NCBI GenBank assembly: GCA_019058245.1
Contig: JAHPZJ010000026.1
Span: 1,671-65,670, forward strand
Length of the DNA: 64,000 bases
DNA from: Promethearchaeota archaeon
GTDB taxonomy: Archaea > Asgardarchaeota > Lokiarchaeia > Sigyniarchaeales > SOKP01
Direction of reading: 5' to 3'
In this document: positions 28,134-35,931 of the stretch, piece after piece
Numbering within the stretch: position 1 is the first letter of the stretch
Layout: the number at the start of each line of letters is the position of its first letter
Position numbers and translations under genes: made by a program
The notes under the pieces: generated by a model
What the model saw: only the letters and a program-made list of their open reading frames with translations
Databases searched by the model: none
Told to the model about the DNA's origin: nothing

Positions 28134-29027
28134 ATGTCGATGGAAAAAAGAAGAGAGCCCAGAGAAGATAAGAAAAAAGAAAAACTCCGAGATAGCTCAT
28201 TTAGGCGTTTAGATTTTACACCATTACAGGAAACAATTGAAGTAGAAAAAAGAGTATTAGAAAAAGAAGAAATTGTTGAAGAGCTAACTGAAATTGAAAA
28301 AGAAGTCTTAGATATTGCAACTGAAATTTTGAAGTTAAAAAGATATGATACTGAATTTGAAATTGAATCAGAAAGTCAAATACAAAAGTATCCAATAATT
28401 GAGAAATTATATGCTAAATGTATTGCTAAACTTTCCTATAAGAAAGGATATAGCAAAGAGGAAATATTTTTAAATATTCGGAGTTTAGATGAAAAGAACT
28501 GGATAGTAACAAACGAAAGGCGTACTAAACTAGAAATCCTTACCAATGAAAAACTTGTTTCCATCCTTGAATTTATAAAAATTAATCCCGGAATTCATGC
28601 AAGAGATGATAAAATTGAGGCTGAACTAAACATAACTAGAACACCTTTTTTAAAACATGTAATGACTTTAGAACGCTTTGATCTTATTAGATCTAAGAAA
28701 ATTGGCAAAACTCTTCATTATTTTTTAAGTGATGTACCAGATGATTATGATAAATTCAAAGTTATTTTTCTGAATCCCTTGATCCCTAAAATATTGGAAG
28801 AAATCTTTAGGGATGAAGAGATAACAGTCTCAAAAATAGGGGAAAATCTTGACATATACTCAGGTACTATTCTTTATCATATTAAAAAACTTAAGGATCT
28901 AAACCTTTTAAGAAGTGCTAATAATAAAACTGGAAAAAAAATCTTTTTGATCAATATAGAACTCTTAAAAAAATATAATACGTTTTTTGATGAACCAGAC
29001 TTTTCTCAACTCTTAAAAGGGCTCTAA
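28134..29027 (+). CDS. Double winged-helix DNA-binding protein
   Basis: 297 aa. A highly charged N-terminal 45 residues (KRREPREDKKKEK) are followed by a helical middle and two winged-helix domains: residues about 140-200 (VSILEFIKINPGIHARD ... ITRTPFLKHVMTLERFDLI) and about 220-285 (EEIFRDEEITVSKIG ... GTILYHIKKLKDLNLLRS). These resemble ArsR/MarR-type archaeal regulators with two HTH units. Starts 2 nt after the zinc-ribbon membrane gene and so very likely shares its message. Convergent with a nucleoside phosphorylase. Target genes unknown. Confidence 0.85.
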   Translation: MSMEKRREPREDKKKEKLRDSSFRRLDFTPLQETIEVEKRVLEKEEIVEELTEIEKEVLDIATEILKLKRYDTEFEIESESQIQKYPIIEKLYAKCIAKLSYKKGYSKEEIFLNIRSLDEKNWIVTNERRTKLEILTNEKLVSILEFIKINPGIHARDDKIEAELNITRTPFLKHVMTLERFDLIRSKKIGKTLHYFLSDVPDDYDKFKVIFLNPLIPKILEEIFRDEEITVSKIGENLDIYSGTILYHIKKLKDLNLLRSANNKTGKKIFLINIELLKKYNTFFDEPDFSQLLKGL

Positions 29028-29046
29028 ATTCTAATCAATTTTATAA

Positions 29047-29928
29047 TTACCTTTTTAATGCATTATTTATTAGAGGTAATACCTTTATCAATAATTTTAT
29101 TGAGTTATCAATTCCATTCTCCATATCAGGATGAATTTCATTTGAATGGAGCAAATCATATTTAGGATTCCCTGGTAAATCCGAAACCGATAATACTGAA
29201 ATTGTTTTTAAATTGTAGATTTTACCAAGCAAAAATAATATAGATGATTCCATGTCTACGGATTGAACATTTATTGAAGATAATGCTCTTACAAAATCTA
29301 AACTTTCACAAAATAAAGCATCAGTAGTCCATAAATTAGTTTCTTTAACCTTATTTGAAAAAAGGGTATTACCTTCATTTACAAACAATTCTCTTAACAT
29401 TTCATTAGGTTTAGATATGAAAATAGTTTGATTTCCTGTAAATATATTTTGAAATTTACCCAATGGATTTGTAATTGACTGTAATTCATTAACTAATGAT
29501 GGATTTTCTCTTAAATATTGAGGACTTGTTCCATCATCGCAAAAAGCGAATTTTGGAATTAAAATATCTCCTATATTAATTGAAGAGTTAACATTTTCAA
29601 TTCCACCACACACATCAATTCTAATAATTATTGTTGTCTTACATCTTCTTAATGCTTCTACAGCCATCGCACAATTTGGAGCTCCAACTAAAGAACGAAC
29701 TATGCTAACTTTGACATTATTCAATTCCCCATTATAAACTCTTCCATAATTTCTTTTGTTCTGCAATTTTTGCAATAGTTTTTTCATTAAAGGCTTTATT
29801 GCAGGTAGAATTACTATTTCATTAAGATTTGAGGGACTTGTCTCAAGTATCATCCTTACGATCTTTTCATCTACACTAATGAATTTTAATCCCACATTCA
29901 ATAATTCACTTTTTATTCTGTTTAGCAT
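29047..29928 (-). CDS. Nucleoside phosphorylase (uridine/purine phosphorylase family)
   Basis: 293 aa of the PNP/UDP phosphorylase fold. Recognisable parts: VSIVRSLVGAPNCAMAVEAL (phosphate and substrate loop), IIRIDVCGGIE, the DILIPKFAFCDDGTSPQY segment, and the ribose-binding VDMESSILF. Enzymes of this group split nucleosides with phosphate to free base and ribose-1-phosphate; the archaeal ones are often salvage enzymes with broad range. I would lean to uridine-phosphorylase-like but cannot fix the base. Stands alone, convergent with the winged-helix gene by 19 bp. The 176 bp upstream separates it from the divergent Taw1. Confidence 0.9.
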   Translation of the reverse strand: MLNRIKSELLNVGLKFISVDEKIVRMILETSPSNLNEIVILPAIKPLMKKLLQKLQNKRNYGRVYNGELNNVKVSIVRSLVGAPNCAMAVEALRRCKTTIIIRIDVCGGIENVNSSINIGDILIPKFAFCDDGTSPQYLRENPSLVNELQSITNPLGKFQNIFTGNQTIFISKPNEMLRELFVNEGNTLFSNKVKETNLWTTDALFCESLDFVRALSSINVQSVDMESSILFLLGKIYNLKTISVLSVSDLPGNPKYDLLHSNEIHPDMENGIDNSIKLLIKVLPLINNALKR

Positions 29929-30105
29929 TTTAGATCATCTCATCATTTATTCTAATTAACCAAAATAATAATTTTAGTTATAATCTAAAAGTAGTATACT
30001 AATTACTTATATACTTATAAATATAAAGAATATAATTTAATATCTTAATAAAATACATTTATTTATATAAACTAGTGAGAACATTGAGTTCATTGTGGTA
30101 GCTTT

Positions 30106-31398
30106 ATGAAAAATAGGTTTATTATTGATAACAAAATCACAAATGAATTTGTTGAGACTTATACAAAAACAACTTATAGAATTGTTGGAGAACATAAACA
30201 CTCTTCCATTAAACCATGTCATTGGCTTGAACAGAGATTGATGACTGGAAGGGATAATCGAAATTGCTATAAAGGAGTTTTTGGAATAAAAAGCCATAGA
30301 TGCCTGCAAAATACACCTTCATTGCCCTTTTGTAACCATCAATGTGTTTTTTGTTGGAGAGATCTAGAATCTGGATCTCTCGGAAGTGAATTCATTGGAG
30401 AACCAGATGATCCAAAATTACTTATTGATGAAATGCTACGACATCATAAAGATATAATTGAGAATCACTTACCTTTGAGACGTTATCTCGATAATTATGA
30501 AATAATGATTGATACCCTCTATTATATGCTTATGAATAATCAACAAGAGCATACCATAAATTCTCTTAGTAATAAGATTCATGTATCAAAAAGTAAAATT
30601 GAACGAGCAATTATACTTCTAAAAAACCAAAAATATGTTAAAAGTATCGATGAAACCTTCAACAGTTTTAGATTAGAAGATGATATTAATTGTTGTATCC
30701 AATCTAGAGATGAACTCGAAGTATTAATTAATAGAACATTAACAACACCTGATGAGATAATACAAGCACATAGTGAAGCAATAATGCCAAATCATGCTGC
30801 AATTTCGCTGGATGGAGAACCACTATTATATCCAAGATTATCTCAATTGGTCGAAGAATTTAAAAGAAGAAATATGACCACATTCATAGTTACCAATGGA
30901 ACATTACCAGAAAAAATTGAATTATTAGACCCTCTACCATCTCAATTATATATTACCTTACCAGCATCTAACGAAAATGTTTATAAAAAAGTTTGTAGAC
31001 CTATGATAAGAGATGGATGGAATAAAATAAGAAATAGTCTAGAATTAGTAGATTCTTTATCATCTAGAACATTGGTTAGGCTAACAGCAATAAAGGATTT
31101 AAATTTAAATGATGAATTTATACGTGAATACGCTAAGATTATAGAAAAGACAAACCCAAACTTTTTTGAAATCAAGGGGTTTACTTTACAAGCAAAAGCT
31201 TTATTAATTAGTGAAAGATTGAAATCATATAAAGAGGTTCAAGATTATTTTCCAGAATATGAATATTTAGAAAACTTTGCTGAAAAATTTGAAGAAATTA
31301 GTGGTTTTCCATTAATTTATCGAAATAAACCAAGCAGAGATTTCTTATTTGCAGTAAATTGGGATCCTAATAAAGATCCTAAAATAACCAATCCATAA
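30106..31398 (+). CDS. taw1: Taw1 / TYW1-like 4-demethylwyosine synthase with large insertion
   Basis: Radical-SAM protein with CNHQCVFCWR (C76, C80, C83) plus upstream C38, C54 and C66 that could hold the second iron-sulphur cluster, as in the family. It makes the tricyclic base from m1G37 of tRNA-Phe. The C-terminal core is normal (AAISLDGEPLLYPRL, TTFIVTNGTLPE, EIKGFTLQAKA). At 430 aa it is about 80-90 residues longer than usual because residues ~120-210 are inserted after the DDPKLLIDEML helix. The insert (TINSLSNKIHVSKSKIERAI, then LLKNQKYVKSI) looks like a winged-helix domain. Taw2/3 are not in the window. Confidence 0.93.
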   Translation: MKNRFIIDNKITNEFVETYTKTTYRIVGEHKHSSIKPCHWLEQRLMTGRDNRNCYKGVFGIKSHRCLQNTPSLPFCNHQCVFCWRDLESGSLGSEFIGEPDDPKLLIDEMLRHHKDIIENHLPLRRYLDNYEIMIDTLYYMLMNNQQEHTINSLSNKIHVSKSKIERAIILLKNQKYVKSIDETFNSFRLEDDINCCIQSRDELEVLINRTLTTPDEIIQAHSEAIMPNHAAISLDGEPLLYPRLSQLVEEFKRRNMTTFIVTNGTLPEKIELLDPLPSQLYITLPASNENVYKKVCRPMIRDGWNKIRNSLELVDSLSSRTLVRLTAIKDLNLNDEFIREYAKIIEKTNPNFFEIKGFTLQAKALLISERLKSYKEVQDYFPEYEYLENFAEKFEEISGFPLIYRNKPSRDFLFAVNWDPNKDPKITNP

Positions 31399-31412
31399 TA
31401 AGTGTAAGTTTA

Positions 31413-31446
31413 CTAACAATGAGTTATTAATTTGTTAGCTTTTTTT
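31413..31446 (+). terminator. Hairpin and T-run after Taw1
   Basis: CTAACAA (31413-31419) pairs with TTGTTAG (31432-31438), loop of 12 nt, followed by a T-run of seven. It lies 15 nt after the Taw1 stop and overlaps the convergent PadR gene's last codon. Intrinsic-terminator-like. Confidence 0.45.
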
Positions 31447-32064
31447 GATGGCTTGTTCTACGATTTTATTATATTGTTCTTTAAAATCTTCAATGTTTTC
31501 TACCATCTCTTTAAAAAATTCTAACCATCTTATTTCCGCTTCATTATGAAATCTCCAGTGTTTTAAAGGAAGTAAATAGAAAGGACTTAATTCATATAGA
31601 TAATGAGATTGAACGAACTGTTCCCCTTCATCTGCCCTTTTGAACATTTTTTGTCTTTCTTCAATTTGATTCTCTATAGAATCCAATATGAATTTTTTTC
31701 CCTTAATCATACCAAATAGTATTATAAAAGGAGTTAAGGCATCTATATCAAAAAAAATATCTTGTGTATAATTAAGAAAATAAGAAATTTGCTCTTGGAA
31801 TTCTTTCTTACCCTTATTTAACAATTTATAGATTGTTTGTTCGGGTCTATTACCTTTTTGTTTAGATCCTACTTCTCTGATAAATCCATCATTTTCGAGT
31901 TTTTTTAAAGTATAATAGAATGATGCATTTGTGGCTTTAATATAGTGGTCATATCGCCATTCTTTTGCTTGGGAAATGAGCTCATAACCGCTCATAGGTT
32001 TAGGAATTGTATACATTACCCCTAATATGAACGTTTTAAGTGATGTAAACCTCTTTTTAGGCAT
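31435..32064 (-). CDS. PadR-family transcriptional regulator
   Basis: 209 aa. N-terminal winged helix with the PadR pattern (FILGVMYTIPKPMSGYELI, ATNASFYYTLKKLENDGFI, with a wing GNRPEQTIYKLLNKGKKEF) and a helical C-terminal dimerisation domain (Vir-like, from about 95). PadR proteins usually repress nearby genes and respond to small phenolic or lipophilic ligands. It is divergent from two ICMT-like methyltransferase genes with a perfect 8-bp inverted repeat between, which is the likely operator. Confidence 0.92.
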   Translation of the reverse strand: MPKKRFTSLKTFILGVMYTIPKPMSGYELISQAKEWRYDHYIKATNASFYYTLKKLENDGFIREVGSKQKGNRPEQTIYKLLNKGKKEFQEQISYFLNYTQDIFFDIDALTPFIILFGMIKGKKFILDSIENQIEERQKMFKRADEGEQFVQSHYLYELSPFYLLPLKHWRFHNEAEIRWLEFFKEMVENIEDFKEQYNKIVEQAIKKS

Positions 32065-32130
32065 ATTTTTGAACCAATATCTTATTCGAATCTATTATAG
32101 TTGATATTAAAAGAATGATTAATTTTAAAT

Positions 32131-32152
32131 AGTTAAATTTAAATATTTAACT
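32131..32152. promoter_or_regulatory. Candidate PadR operator
   Basis: AGTTAAAT (32131-32138) and ATTTAACT (32145-32152) are exact reverse complements with a 6-bp spacer, between the divergent starts of PadR (32064) and the ICMT-like gene (32237). The symmetry, spacing and position suit a dimeric winged-helix repressor. Binding is inferred, not shown. Confidence 0.5.
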
Positions 32153-32236
32153 TTAATTATATAATATGATTAAAAATATTTAAAATTTTAGGCGATAAAT
32201 TAGAAATGATAGAAAATGGTGGTGTTTTTTTAAAGT

Positions 32237-32773
32237 ATGGAAAAAAATCAAGATAGCACGAAAGAAAAGAATAAAAAATTCAGTATCAAAGATATAATAT
32301 TTACAACTGTATTTACGCTAAGTTTTATTATTCAAATTGTTTTAATGTTCCTATTTTTTAACGAATTACAATTGATTGCATTAGTATATATTGGTTACAT
32401 TATTTGGGGATTTAGTCTTTATTTTGCCCTTATATCTTTTTGGACGTTCAAGAAGAGAGGAGGTGTAGAAAAGGGAAAGAGTTATCTAAATACAACAAAA
32501 GTAGTTGATAAGGGTCCATATGCTATAATTCGCCATCCCCAATATTTAGGAGGAATACTCTTTAGCATTACTATTACCTTATGGACTCAGTTATTGATAA
32601 GTCTAATCCTTAGTATTATCATTATAATATTAACTTATCAATGGACTTATTCCGAGGATAAAAAACTTATCGAAAAATTCGGCGAAGAATATAGAATTTA
32701 TAGAGAAAAAGTACCTCGTCTTAATCCAATATTAGGTATAATTAAATATTTTTCTCAACAAAAGCTGAGCTAA
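32237..32773 (+). CDS. ICMT/PEMT-like membrane methyltransferase
   Basis: 178 aa, four or five membrane helices and the C-terminal SAM-binding motif of the isoprenylcysteine carboxyl methyltransferase family: YAIIRHPQYLGG (about 96-107) and, near the end, the E-D...EKFGEEYRIYREKVPRL segment. In archaea and bacteria, relatives methylate lipids, isoprenoids or small molecules, not only prenylated proteins; the substrate is not known here. Divergent from PadR, whose candidate operator lies 85 bp upstream, so probably PadR-controlled. A second copy-like gene follows 24 nt downstream. Confidence 0.85.
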   Translation: MEKNQDSTKEKNKKFSIKDIIFTTVFTLSFIIQIVLMFLFFNELQLIALVYIGYIIWGFSLYFALISFWTFKKRGGVEKGKSYLNTTKVVDKGPYAIIRHPQYLGGILFSITITLWTQLLISLILSIIIIILTYQWTYSEDKKLIEKFGEEYRIYREKVPRLNPILGIIKYFSQQKLS

Positions 32774-32797
32774 TATAATATAATTGACTTTATAATT

Positions 32798-33304
32798 TTG
32801 ATTATTTGGATCGTTTTGATGATATATTTTATGCGTTGGCTTATTTGGGCGATTAAGGCGAAAAGCAAATATGAAGTTGCTATGTGTTTAGCAATGACAC
32901 TATATTTTACTAGTTTCCTATTAAGTTTCTATTTTAAACAGTTTTATGATAACATATTATTATTTGTTTCCGGAATGATTTTGTGTGGCTTCGGAATATT
33001 CATTTTCATGAGTCAACTTATAATTATGAAAAAGTTAGGTCAAGGTGAGCACTGGGAGGATACAAAAGTCCTTATTATAAAGGGATGGTTTAAATATATG
33101 CGTCATCCTATGTATTTTGGTTTAGCTATAGCAAATATTGGAATTATATTGGGAATGCCTACGCTTCTAACTTTAATTCTTACACCAATATCAATATTAT
33201 TTTGTTTATTAAGTTCAATTTGGGAAGATTAGGCGAATTTGGAAAAATTTGGTAATGACTATGAAGAATATAAGAAAAACGTTAAATTATGGGGAATTAT
33301 ATAA
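32798..33304 (+). pseudogene. Second ICMT-like methyltransferase, interrupted by an in-frame TAG
   Basis: TTG start; a 144-codon frame ends at TAG 33230-33232, but the same frame continues for 23 codons to TAA (33302-33304) and these encode the missing end of the ICMT motif: ED, TAG, ANLEKFGNDYEEYKKNV, aligning with EDKKLIEKFGEEYRIYREKV of the upstream paralogue. RHPMYFG is intact. So the methyltransferase is cut at the position of a Lys codon (AAG to TAG is one base change). Either a recent pseudogene, a shortened protein, or readthrough. TAG is an ordinary stop elsewhere in the window, so pyrrolysine is not the first guess. Confidence 0.7.
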
Positions 33305-33318
33305 CCTCTAAATTTCCT

Positions 33319-33948
33319 TTATTTTATTAAATGTTTCTGTATTATCTGATTTAATTTTCCCAGATTTGTTTTCTTTAAAGCTGAAAATTCTAAATATGGG
33401 TTGTTTATTTTATCTCCAAATTTATGATTCTCAAGAGAAACAAGATTCAACCCAGATTGCTTAGCTGAATCGGCAAAGAGAGTAATAATTTTATTTTTAT
33501 CAGAATTAGATAATTTATCAATCTTGTTTATGATTATTAAGAGAGGAATCTTAAACTCTCTAAGAAAGCTAATTAATTCAAAGCTTAACGGAATAGTTTT
33601 CTTATTCTCAATAAGATATTTATTCATCTCATCTTCTATTCTGAGAATATTAATTACAACTAACCCAAAAAAGTAATCTGCATGGTTTTTCTCAATATGT
33701 AGTACAATCTGTTTTTTTACATGCTCTTCTCTCCGACGACTTGAGTGTGTCATGTATCCGAATCCTGGAAGGTCGACAATCTGATATGGAAGATTTCTAT
33801 GTATAACTGGTTTAATTAATAAAGTGCTACCGGGAGTTTTGCCAATTTTACCTTTAAATTTTCTAGGATTTGGCACCAGCAATCTTGTTATTGAGCTCTT
33901 TCCTACATTAGAATTTCCGATCACTAAAAGTGTAGGTTTTGGGTTCAT
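33319..33948 (-). CDS. engB: EngB-like ribosome-associated GTPase
   Basis: 209 aa GTPase of the TRAFAC EngB/YihA group: P-loop GNSNVGKSS at 11-19, G2 in GKTPGST, G3 VDLPGFGYM, and IIINKIDKL as G4. The family assists ribosome large-subunit assembly in bacteria; archaeal copies are common and of uncertain role. It may be co-transcribed with the acidic protein directly upstream on the minus strand (24-bp gap). Convergent with the interrupted methyltransferase (14 bp). Confidence 0.92.
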   Translation of the reverse strand: MNPKPTLLVIGNSNVGKSSITRLLVPNPRKFKGKIGKTPGSTLLIKPVIHRNLPYQIVDLPGFGYMTHSSRRREEHVKKQIVLHIEKNHADYFFGLVVINILRIEDEMNKYLIENKKTIPLSFELISFLREFKIPLLIIINKIDKLSNSDKNKIITLFADSAKQSGLNLVSLENHKFGDKINNPYLEFSALKKTNLGKLNQIIQKHLIK

Positions 33949-33972
33949 TTTTTCTGTTATTAAAAATCAAAA

Positions 33973-34863
33973 TTAAATATCAAGAAAATCCTCATCAAGA
34001 AAATCCTTAAACATTTTTTTTTTCTCTTTTTCTTTTATAACTGGTCTTGTGCTAATAGGTTCCCCTGCTTCTTCTAATATGTTCTTTAATGATTCAACAT
34101 TAATATTAACTTTAAATTTTCCGTCTTTTAAAAATCGTACGATTTGCTTATTGTTTAAGTTCAATCTTAAAATATAACCTAAACCGAAGTAAAATTGATG
34201 TTCTGGAATTGGATCAATAGGTGATTTGCTTGTAACTTCTTTTAATACATCAAATAATAGCTGTTTTGAAGCAATATGGTCTTCAATATTGAATACTAAA
34301 TAATAGAGGGCATGATACCAAATCTTATCACGTTTATTTTTGATATAATCTAAAAACTTCTCTGGTGTAATAACTTCTTCTGCTTCAAGCTCTTTTCTTT
34401 TTAATAGCTCCTGTTTTATTCTTTCTTCTAATTCCTTAGGAATACTCTGAGACGTTTCAATTTTTCCTTCTTGTTCAAATTCCGCTTCAACATCCTCATG
34501 TTTGACTGTTTCAATAGCTTCTTGCATTTCTCTCAATTCATCAAAATCAATCTCATCCATATCGGAAAAATCTGATATCATAGCTTCTTTAAATTCCTGT
34601 TCTTCTTTAAGTTCATCAATAATTTCTGCTTCTTCAGATATATCTTCACTAATTATATTAACTTCAGATAATTCTTCACCTACTTTTACTTTCTCAATCG
34701 CTTCTTGTATTTCTTGAAGTTCTTCCATATCTAAATCCTCTAAATCAGAAAAGTCAGTTTCAAGTGCTTTCATATCTTTAATGTAAGTTTCTAAATCATC
34801 ATTTTGGTCTTCACTTTCTTCACTTTCTTGTTTTTCACTTTCTTTTTCTTGATTTTCGTTCAT
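33973..34863 (-). CDS. Acidic protein with tandem internal repeat (296 aa), unknown
   Basis: Residues 1-35 are very rich in Glu and Asp. Two copies of a motif follow at about 36-60 and 92-115: DFSDLEDLDMEELQEIQEAI and DFSDMDEIDFDELREMQEAI, each ending in E-x-VK, separated by an acidic spacer. The C-terminal half (from about 160) is a less acidic, helical region with YHALYYLVFNIEDHI and YFGLGYILRLNL and a Lys-rich end. No known catalytic motif. The repeats look like short linear docking elements or a calcium-binding-like loop pattern, though the EF-hand spacing is absent. Upstream of engB on the same strand. Confidence 0.75.
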   Translation of the reverse strand: MNENQEKESEKQESEESEDQNDDLETYIKDMKALETDFSDLEDLDMEELQEIQEAIEKVKVGEELSEVNIISEDISEEAEIIDELKEEQEFKEAMISDFSDMDEIDFDELREMQEAIETVKHEDVEAEFEQEGKIETSQSIPKELEERIKQELLKRKELEAEEVITPEKFLDYIKNKRDKIWYHALYYLVFNIEDHIASKQLLFDVLKEVTSKSPIDPIPEHQFYFGLGYILRLNLNNKQIVRFLKDGKFKVNINVESLKNILEEAGEPISTRPVIKEKEKKKMFKDFLDEDFLDI

Positions 34864-34965
34864 ATTAATTTATTTAAGGTTTTTGATTACAATTTGTAAT
34901 AACTATATAATTAAAGTATTAAATTCGTATAATTAAAATTGTTCTAAATATTAATAGACTTTAGT

Positions 34966-35676
34966 ATGGATAAAATTAACCTAGATAATTATAAAGGAAT
35001 TATCTTTGATATGGATGGAGTTATATTTAATATTTCTGATGCAATTAGGAAAGCAGTCGATGATTCAGTGAATAAGTATCAACTCAATGTTAAACAAAAT
35101 GAAGTAATGGAAGAGATAGCCCTCCTAATCGAAGAACTTCAAAATTATCCTGTACCAAAAATAATTCTTAATTCCTATAACCTATTAAAGGTACAATTCT
35201 TAGAAGGACTGAATTATTTTAAGAAATTGCGAATTGCAATTTTTATGTTTAATCAATTTAATAAGTATAAAGATGCAGAATCCTCAATATATGATGGAAT
35301 AGATAAATTAGTATCAACATTATCGAAACATAGGAAATTAGCTATATTAACAAACAATAAGAGTCAATATGCAGAAGAAATTCTAGATAAATTTGATTTA
35401 TCAGATTTTTTCGGTACAATAATAGGTTTTAATGATGTCTCAGAAGTAAAACCTAATCCTGAAGGAATTCTTAAAATTCTTGACAAATGGAATATAAAAC
35501 CTGAAGAGGCAATTTTCATTGGCGATATGACAACTGATATCGATGCAGGTAAGGCAGCAAATGTCACAATGATTTGTGTTGCCAGCGGACTTGCTCAAAA
35601 ACAAACTTTAAAGCAGCATAAACCCGATATTTTAGTAGATAATACAAAAGAATTGATTAAGCTTTTTTCTCTTTAA
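34966..35676 (+). CDS. HAD-superfamily phosphatase (phosphoglycolate phosphatase / PpaX-like)
   Basis: 236 aa with all four HAD motifs: I FDMDGVIF (nucleophile Asp15, acid Asp17), II LTNNKSQ, III KPNPEGI, IV IFIGDMTTDIDAGKAA. The cap (about 20-90) is helical, giving the C1-type subfamily used by phosphoglycolate and pyrophosphate phosphatases. Divergent from the acidic protein gene. Substrate not decidable from sequence. Confidence 0.9.
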   Translation: MDKINLDNYKGIIFDMDGVIFNISDAIRKAVDDSVNKYQLNVKQNEVMEEIALLIEELQNYPVPKIILNSYNLLKVQFLEGLNYFKKLRIAIFMFNQFNKYKDAESSIYDGIDKLVSTLSKHRKLAILTNNKSQYAEEILDKFDLSDFFGTIIGFNDVSEVKPNPEGILKILDKWNIKPEEAIFIGDMTTDIDAGKAANVTMICVASGLAQKQTLKQHKPDILVDNTKELIKLFSL

Positions 35677-35931
35677 TTAAAAACTTTAATATAGTTTTCA
35701 AAAAGAATTATTTTAATAAATCTATTGTAGATATATCCAATGAAAAATTGAGTTAGTTTTTGAAGTAAAACGATTAATAATATTTATTAGGAATGTCAAC
35801 AGAATATATTAAATAAAGAAAATCAGAGTATACAAAGATTTTTAAGACGTTTAAAAAGTATCATAAAAGTTTCATAAATAATAATAAAAACTATCTCCCT
35901 ATATTAGTATTAAAGAATAATCGATGATTCT

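Noticed and set aside
33230..33232. Pyrrolysine at the in-frame TAG
   Set aside because: TAG ends other genes normally (for example at 1428-1430 and the GTPase ending at 16864), no pyl genes are seen, and the codon replaces a Lys position. A point mutation explains it better.
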